A DNA stretch of 9,448 nucleotides from Betaproteobacteria bacterium (GTDB taxonomy: Bacteria; Pseudomonadota; Gammaproteobacteria; Burkholderiales; Casimicrobiaceae). This document shows positions 6,579 to 9,448 of this stretch, piece after piece. The stretch covers positions 1-9,448 of the forward strand of contig JAAFHR010000103.1 of the NCBI GenBank assembly GCA_013298455.1. Reading direction: 5' to 3'. The position numbers and the translations under genes were made by a program. The first letter of the stretch is position 1. Each line of letters starts with the position of its first letter. Under the pieces are notes generated by a model, which worked only from the letters and a program-made list of their open reading frames with translations, ran no database searches and had not been told where the DNA came from.

Positions 6579-6987
6579 AGACGTGACCTCGAGCTGCAAT
6601 ATCTTGGATGAGCGGGGCGCGGCGCGCCACAAAATCGAGATATTCGGAGAGAACCGCTGCCTCGTAGCTCGACTGCGCGACCGGATCGCGGGCGTAAATC
6701 CGGCGGCCGGTCGTCAGAATTTGATGGCGGAGCACATCGCTTGCTACGCGGAAATCAATCAAATCAACGTCACGATTCAGGCTGACAGCGAGTTTTTGTG
6801 AGGCTTCCCAACGCTCGCTGCCGCTGAGGGCTCGCCCAATATCTACCGCCAAGTCGATGTCGCTGTCTTTGCCCATGCGACCCGTTGCTGCACTGCCGAA
6901 AACATAGGCTGCTGACAATTGACCGAACATGGAACGCAGCGCTTCGATCAGCGCGGGTGCGTCGTTAGCGGCGAAAGCTGAGTCCAT
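6568..6987 (-). CDS. mntA: MntA-family adenylyltransferase antitoxin (type VII toxin-antitoxin)
   Basis: A 139-residue minimal nucleotidyltransferase. The GSX10DXD active site is complete: Gly31-Ser32, then Asp43 and Asp45 in GSAATGRMGKDSDIDLAV. A third acidic residue is probably Asp75 in RDVDLIDF (72-79). In studied MntA/HepT pairs this enzyme transfers AMP from ATP to the toxin's tyrosine, blocking its RNase activity. The start at 6987 is preferred over the longer frame beginning at 7038, because 7038 lies inside the terminator hairpin of the preceding gene. No clear Shine-Dalgarno or promoter is visible, although a promoter must lie in the short stretch after that terminator. The antitoxin gene comes first and overlaps hepT by 11 bases. 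No other defence or mobility genes adjoin it. Confidence 0.9.
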   Translation of the reverse strand: MDSAFAANDAPALIEALRSMFGQLSAAYVFGSAATGRMGKDSDIDLAVDIGRALSGSERWEASQKLAVSLNRDVDLIDFRVASDVLRHQILTTGRRIYARDPVAQSSYEAAVLSEYLDFVARRAPLIQDIAARGHVYAR

Positions 6988-7020
6988 GCGGAAGTTTAGC
7001 CTTTGATCGAGTGCGGATAG

Positions 7021-7051
7021 AAAAGCAAAAACCCGCACGGGGCGGGCTTTT
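7021..7051 (-). terminator. Intrinsic terminator of the Calx-beta protein gene
   Basis: On the minus strand it reads A-tract, GCCCGC-CCCGT-GCGGG, then TTTTTGCTTTT: stem 7042-7046 with 7032-7036, loop 7037-7041, T-run at 7031-7021. The A- and T-tracts extend the stem. It is the most convincing intrinsic terminator in the window, about 40 bases past the stop at 7093, and it separates this transcript from mntA-hepT. Confidence 0.85.
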
Positions 7052-7061
7052 GTTTCGGTCA

Positions 7062-7079
7062 GCCCACGTTACCGTGGGC
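7062..7079 (-). repeat. Hairpin after the Calx-beta gene stop codon
   Basis: A perfect 7-base-pair stem GCCCACG/CGTGGGC with a four-base loop (7069-7072) lies 13 bases beyond the stop and just before the terminator. It has no T-run of its own. It may stabilise the mRNA 3' end or assist termination. Confidence 0.6.
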
Positions 7080-7092
7080 GTGTAGTGTCAGA

Positions 7093-9448
7093 TTACTTCG
7101 TGCGGCGACGCTGCACGAAACCAGCGATACCGGCAAGCAACAAGCTCATCAGGCCAAGGCCGAATGCGCCCATCGTTGGGATCACTTGTGGACGGTCATC
7201 GTCGAGCACATTGACCGATGCTGCTGCCGTTCCAAGGATTGCGTTAGCGGCGCCGGAAACTTTCGTCAACGTCATCGTGTACGTGCGATTGTTGCCAATC
7301 GTGGTGTCGTTGATGGAGTTGATCGTTCCAAGAACTGCGACGTTACTTGCGGCTGCCGCTGGACACGTGACCGTGCCCGTCGCTGCGCTACCCGTAGCAA
7401 ATACGTCACCCGTGCTAAGCGCTGGTGTAATCGAGAAGGAGAACACAGCAGCCGATGTCAACGCTGGGCAGCTTACGCTAAAGACCACAGCGCCGCCTTC
7501 GTTCACCGAGCCGCTGACCGCGGTACCGGTTGCGCCAGCTACGGCATTCACAGCTAGCTCGTCATCGATGATGGTGAGCGTTGCAGCCGTAGGTGCGGTT
7601 GGGGTGTACTGCACCGCTGGCAATGCCGATGGTGCCGCAACGGTCATGATCGCGGTTTCTGCTGGATCAATCACCGTATCGTCGCAAGGCGTGAGCGTTA
7701 CGACTGCGGTGGTTGCTGAGCCAACAAACGTCACGACGTTCGCCGCGAAGGTTGCAGGGGAAACGGCAGTCAAAGTGTAGTCAACACCTGCAGCACAGCT
7801 CGCACCCAAGGTGGCCGTACCAGTGAGCGTTACGTTCACGGGGAGGTTAGCCGCCTTGGAAGCGCGGTCACCACCAGCACGTGTCAGGGTGAAGGTTCCT
7901 GTTACGGTGCCTGCCTCGGCTGGGTTACCAGCTCCGGCGATGGTCACTGTTTGCAGCGAATCGTCATCAGCGATCGTGTGGGTTTGCGACGCGTTGGTGA
8001 GTGTGTAGGCCGCAGCGTTGGCGGTGAGCGTCATGATGACGGTTTCCGCTGATTCGATGACGGTGTCGTTCACGGGGCAAACAGTGTAGACCTGTGGCGT
8101 ACCAAAGACAGTTTGCACATTACCAGTTGCAGCAACGCCAGCCACTGTGCAGTCTGTACCGCTCACCACCTTGTAATCGGCGGTAATCGTCGCCGTTCCA
8201 GTCAGCGCGAAGGGCACTGATGGACCGTTACCCGTTTGCACAGGGTTGGTGTTTGAGGTAGCCGAGACGGTGAACGAGCAAGTCACTGGTGCGACAGGGC
8301 CAGATGCAGCGTCTTCAGCGCATGCGCCTGCCTTGGTGATGTCAACCGCTGGGATTGCATCGTTATCAGCGATGGTGATCGTCGCCGTTGACCCTGACGT
8401 TGCGACGTTGGCACCAGTCGGTGGCGCGAATGTCACGGTTTCTGAGCCTTCAACAAGTGTGTCGTTTACCGGAACGATGTTCACTGTGCAGTCCGTAGCG
8501 CCGGCAGGGATCGTCGCCGAAAGGAGCGTTGCAGTCGCGCCGACGGAGGTGCAGCTTCCAGCAGTGATCGCGTAATCGGTGGTGAACGTTGCCGTGCCGC
8601 CGATAGCCGAGGTCAACGCAAGCCCGTTAGTGGTTGAACCGCCACGTGACAGCGTGATCACGCCGTTAGTTGGGCCAGTCTCCGAAGCTGCGGCAGTCGT
8701 TGCAACTACAGATGCGCTGACTTCGTCGTCCAGAATTTGAGCAGTTGCATTTCTGGCGGCGGACACATAGACGCTAGAGGCGGTGCTGTCGGTCACGGCG
8801 AGTGTGACGGGCAGGCTGCCGTCTGGCAGGTTGTTGTTGACAGTAGTCACGATCACCGAGCAGGTGGTTGCAGCATCAGGCACGTTGGCACAGTTATTAG
8901 TACCAATGACCGCACCTTTGTTGGCCGTCGTCAACGTGGTCGGAATCGAGAATCCGCCGCAACCCGCCGGAACTGCGGCGAAGTTGACGTTGAATGTTAC
9001 GGGGCTACCCTCAGTGACGTCAGCGACGCGGGTGACCGACGTTACGGTTGGCTTCTGACAAACGGTAACGTCGTTGGTCGCCACATTTGGATCATCGGTA
9101 AATCCTCGCACGGTAATTACGTACGAACTAACAGAAAACGGCGACGGGGCATTTCCCGTGAAGGTGGCCGCCCGAGCTGTAAGAGCTCCAGAACCGCACG
9201 CCGTCGAAGTGGGGAAAGCACTGGATGATGAGTCCAGCCAAAGGACGTACTTGAAGCCGACACCACCGTCATAAGGGGCGGGCGTCGACCCGGTATCAAT
9301 GCAAGACGAATACACATTCGACAGTGTCGCACCAGTTGTCGCACCGTAATCGATACGCAGATCGGTGGACGCCACGGCCGCGCTCAACGCGAAGTTAACG
9401 TCAAAACTGATCGCTCCGCCCGCCGAAGCGTATACCTTCGTAGGCGTG
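7093..9448 (-). CDS. Secreted Calx-beta repeat protein with IPTL-CTERM-like C-terminal sorting signal (5' end outside window)
   Basis: A frame of 784 visible residues is open to the right edge, so the start lies beyond 9448; the TTG at 9387 is internal. About five Calx-beta-like repeats of 110-130 residues follow an N-terminal beta-rich region. Approximate bases: 9051-8722, 8718-8359, 8349-7960, 7956-7558 and 7557-7195. Each ends in an acidic strand (ILDDE, TIADND, TIADDD, TIIDDE, NVLDDD), and most carry a preceding NDT..E..ET-type segment, as in NDTLVEGSETV. Such domains bind Ca2+ between repeats in known surface and adhesion proteins. Each repeat has at least two cysteines, which suggests disulfides and therefore export. 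The C-terminus is IPTMG at 757-761, a hydrophobic segment and a final QRRRTK, as in IPTL-CTERM anchors. Composition is rich in Ala, Thr, Val and Ser. A role in surface attachment or biofilm is inferred only. An intrinsic terminator follows. Confidence 0.88.
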   Translation of the reverse strand, partial: TPTKVYASAGGAISFDVNFALSAAVASTDLRIDYGATTGATLSNVYSSCIDTGSTPAPYDGGVGFKYVLWLDSSSSAFPTSTACGSGALTARAATFTGNAPSPFSVSSYVITVRGFTDDPNVATNDVTVCQKPTVTSVTRVADVTEGSPVTFNVNFAAVPAGCGGFSIPTTLTTANKGAVIGTNNCANVPDAATTCSVIVTTVNNNLPDGSLPVTLAVTDSTASSVYVSAARNATAQILDDEVSASVVATTAAASETGPTNGVITLSRGGSTTNGLALTSAIGGTATFTTDYAITAGSCTSVGATATLLSATIPAGATDCTVNIVPVNDTLVEGSETVTFAPPTGANVATSGSTATITIADNDAIPAVDITKAGACAEDAASGPVAPVTCSFTVSATSNTNPVQTGNGPSVPFALTGTATITADYKVVSGTDCTVAGVAATGNVQTVFGTPQVYTVCPVNDTVIESAETVIMTLTANAAAYTLTNASQTHTIADDDSLQTVTIAGAGNPAEAGTVTGTFTLTRAGGDRASKAANLPVNVTLTGTATLGASCAAGVDYTLTAVSPATFAANVVTFVGSATTAVVTLTPCDDTVIDPAETAIMTVAAPSALPAVQYTPTAPTAATLTIIDDELAVNAVAGATGTAVSGSVNEGGAVVFSVSCPALTSAAVFSFSITPALSTGDVFATGSAATGTVTCPAAAASNVAVLGTINSINDTTIGNNRTYTMTLTKVSGAANAILGTAAASVNVLDDDRPQVIPTMGAFGLGLMSLLLAGIAGFVQRRRTK
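7096..7182 (-). other. IPTL-CTERM-like sorting/anchor segment inside the Calx-beta protein
   Basis: The last 29 residues read IPTMGAFGLGLMSLL, then LAGIAGFVQ and RRRTK: a short motif, a single membrane-spanning stretch and a basic tail. This is the tripartite design of IPTL-CTERM. The fourth motif residue is Met instead of Leu, and the common Trp (as in SEWG) is replaced by the AFG segment. The family is known from surface proteins of proteobacteria; which enzyme processes it is not shown here. Confidence 0.75.

Noticed and set aside
6579..6632. Longer N-terminus for HepT starting at 6632
   Set aside because: The ATG at 6578 has a GAGG 8 bases upstream and gives a normal family length; the extra 18 residues merely overlap mntA.
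6988..7038. Longer N-terminus for MntA starting at 7038
   Set aside because: The ATG lies in the loop of the intrinsic terminator of the preceding gene, and the added residues (MRVFAFLS...) would be translated from terminator sequence.
7085..7780. A plus-strand open frame of 231 codons opposite the Calx-beta gene
   Set aside because: It is the complement of an Ala/Thr/Val-rich repeat protein whose composition keeps the opposite frame free of stops. It has no recognisable domain or ribosome site.
7093..9387. TTG at 9387 as the start of the Calx-beta protein
   Set aside because: The frame continues without a stop to the right edge, and the upstream codons (AISFDVNFALS) look like the same beta-rich protein, with no signal peptide at the TTG. 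The gene is therefore 5'-partial.

Overview
The window looks like chromosomal DNA of a Gram-negative proteobacterium, most likely a betaproteobacterium. This is inferred from the moderately high G+C content, a periplasmic binding protein with a Sec signal peptide, an RlmB close to the enterobacterial type, a surface protein ending in an IPTL-CTERM-like sorting signal, and the abundance of short palindromic intergenic repeats. No species can be named. All protein genes lie on the minus strand; the only plus-strand gene is a tRNA-Thr.

Right part (9448 down to about 7021): the 3' part of a large secreted protein built of about five Calx-beta-like repeats, ending in a membrane-anchor/sorting tail and followed by an intrinsic terminator. 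Its 5' end is outside the window. Next (6987-6168) is a compact two-gene type VII toxin-antitoxin module, mntA-hepT, whose genes overlap by 11 bases.

Middle and left (6007-1): an amidase-signature hydrolase (6007-4589), a family 5 peptide-type solute-binding protein (4241-2661), a plus-strand tRNA-Thr(CGU) (2398-2473), the 23S rRNA methyltransferase rlmB (2275-1517), a DppB-type ABC permease (1223-240) and the start of an M20 amidohydrolase (224 to beyond the left edge). Amidase, binding protein, permease and M20 hydrolase suggest uptake of amide- or peptide-like compounds and their hydrolysis in the cytoplasm. The set is interrupted by the housekeeping genes rlmB and tRNA-Thr. The second permease and the ATPases are not in the window.

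Intergenic DNA holds two unrelated palindromic repeat families. Two REPIN-like elements of equal architecture sit side by side between rlmB and the permease gene. Three copies of a CCCTCACCC-plus-hairpin element flank the amidase gene, two of them as a facing inverted pair. Both families show paired base changes that preserve their stems. No CRISPR array, transposase, integrase or phage gene was seen. The clearest non-housekeeping system is the MntA/HepT pair; the most unusual structures are the repeat elements and the cysteine-rich Calx-beta protein.
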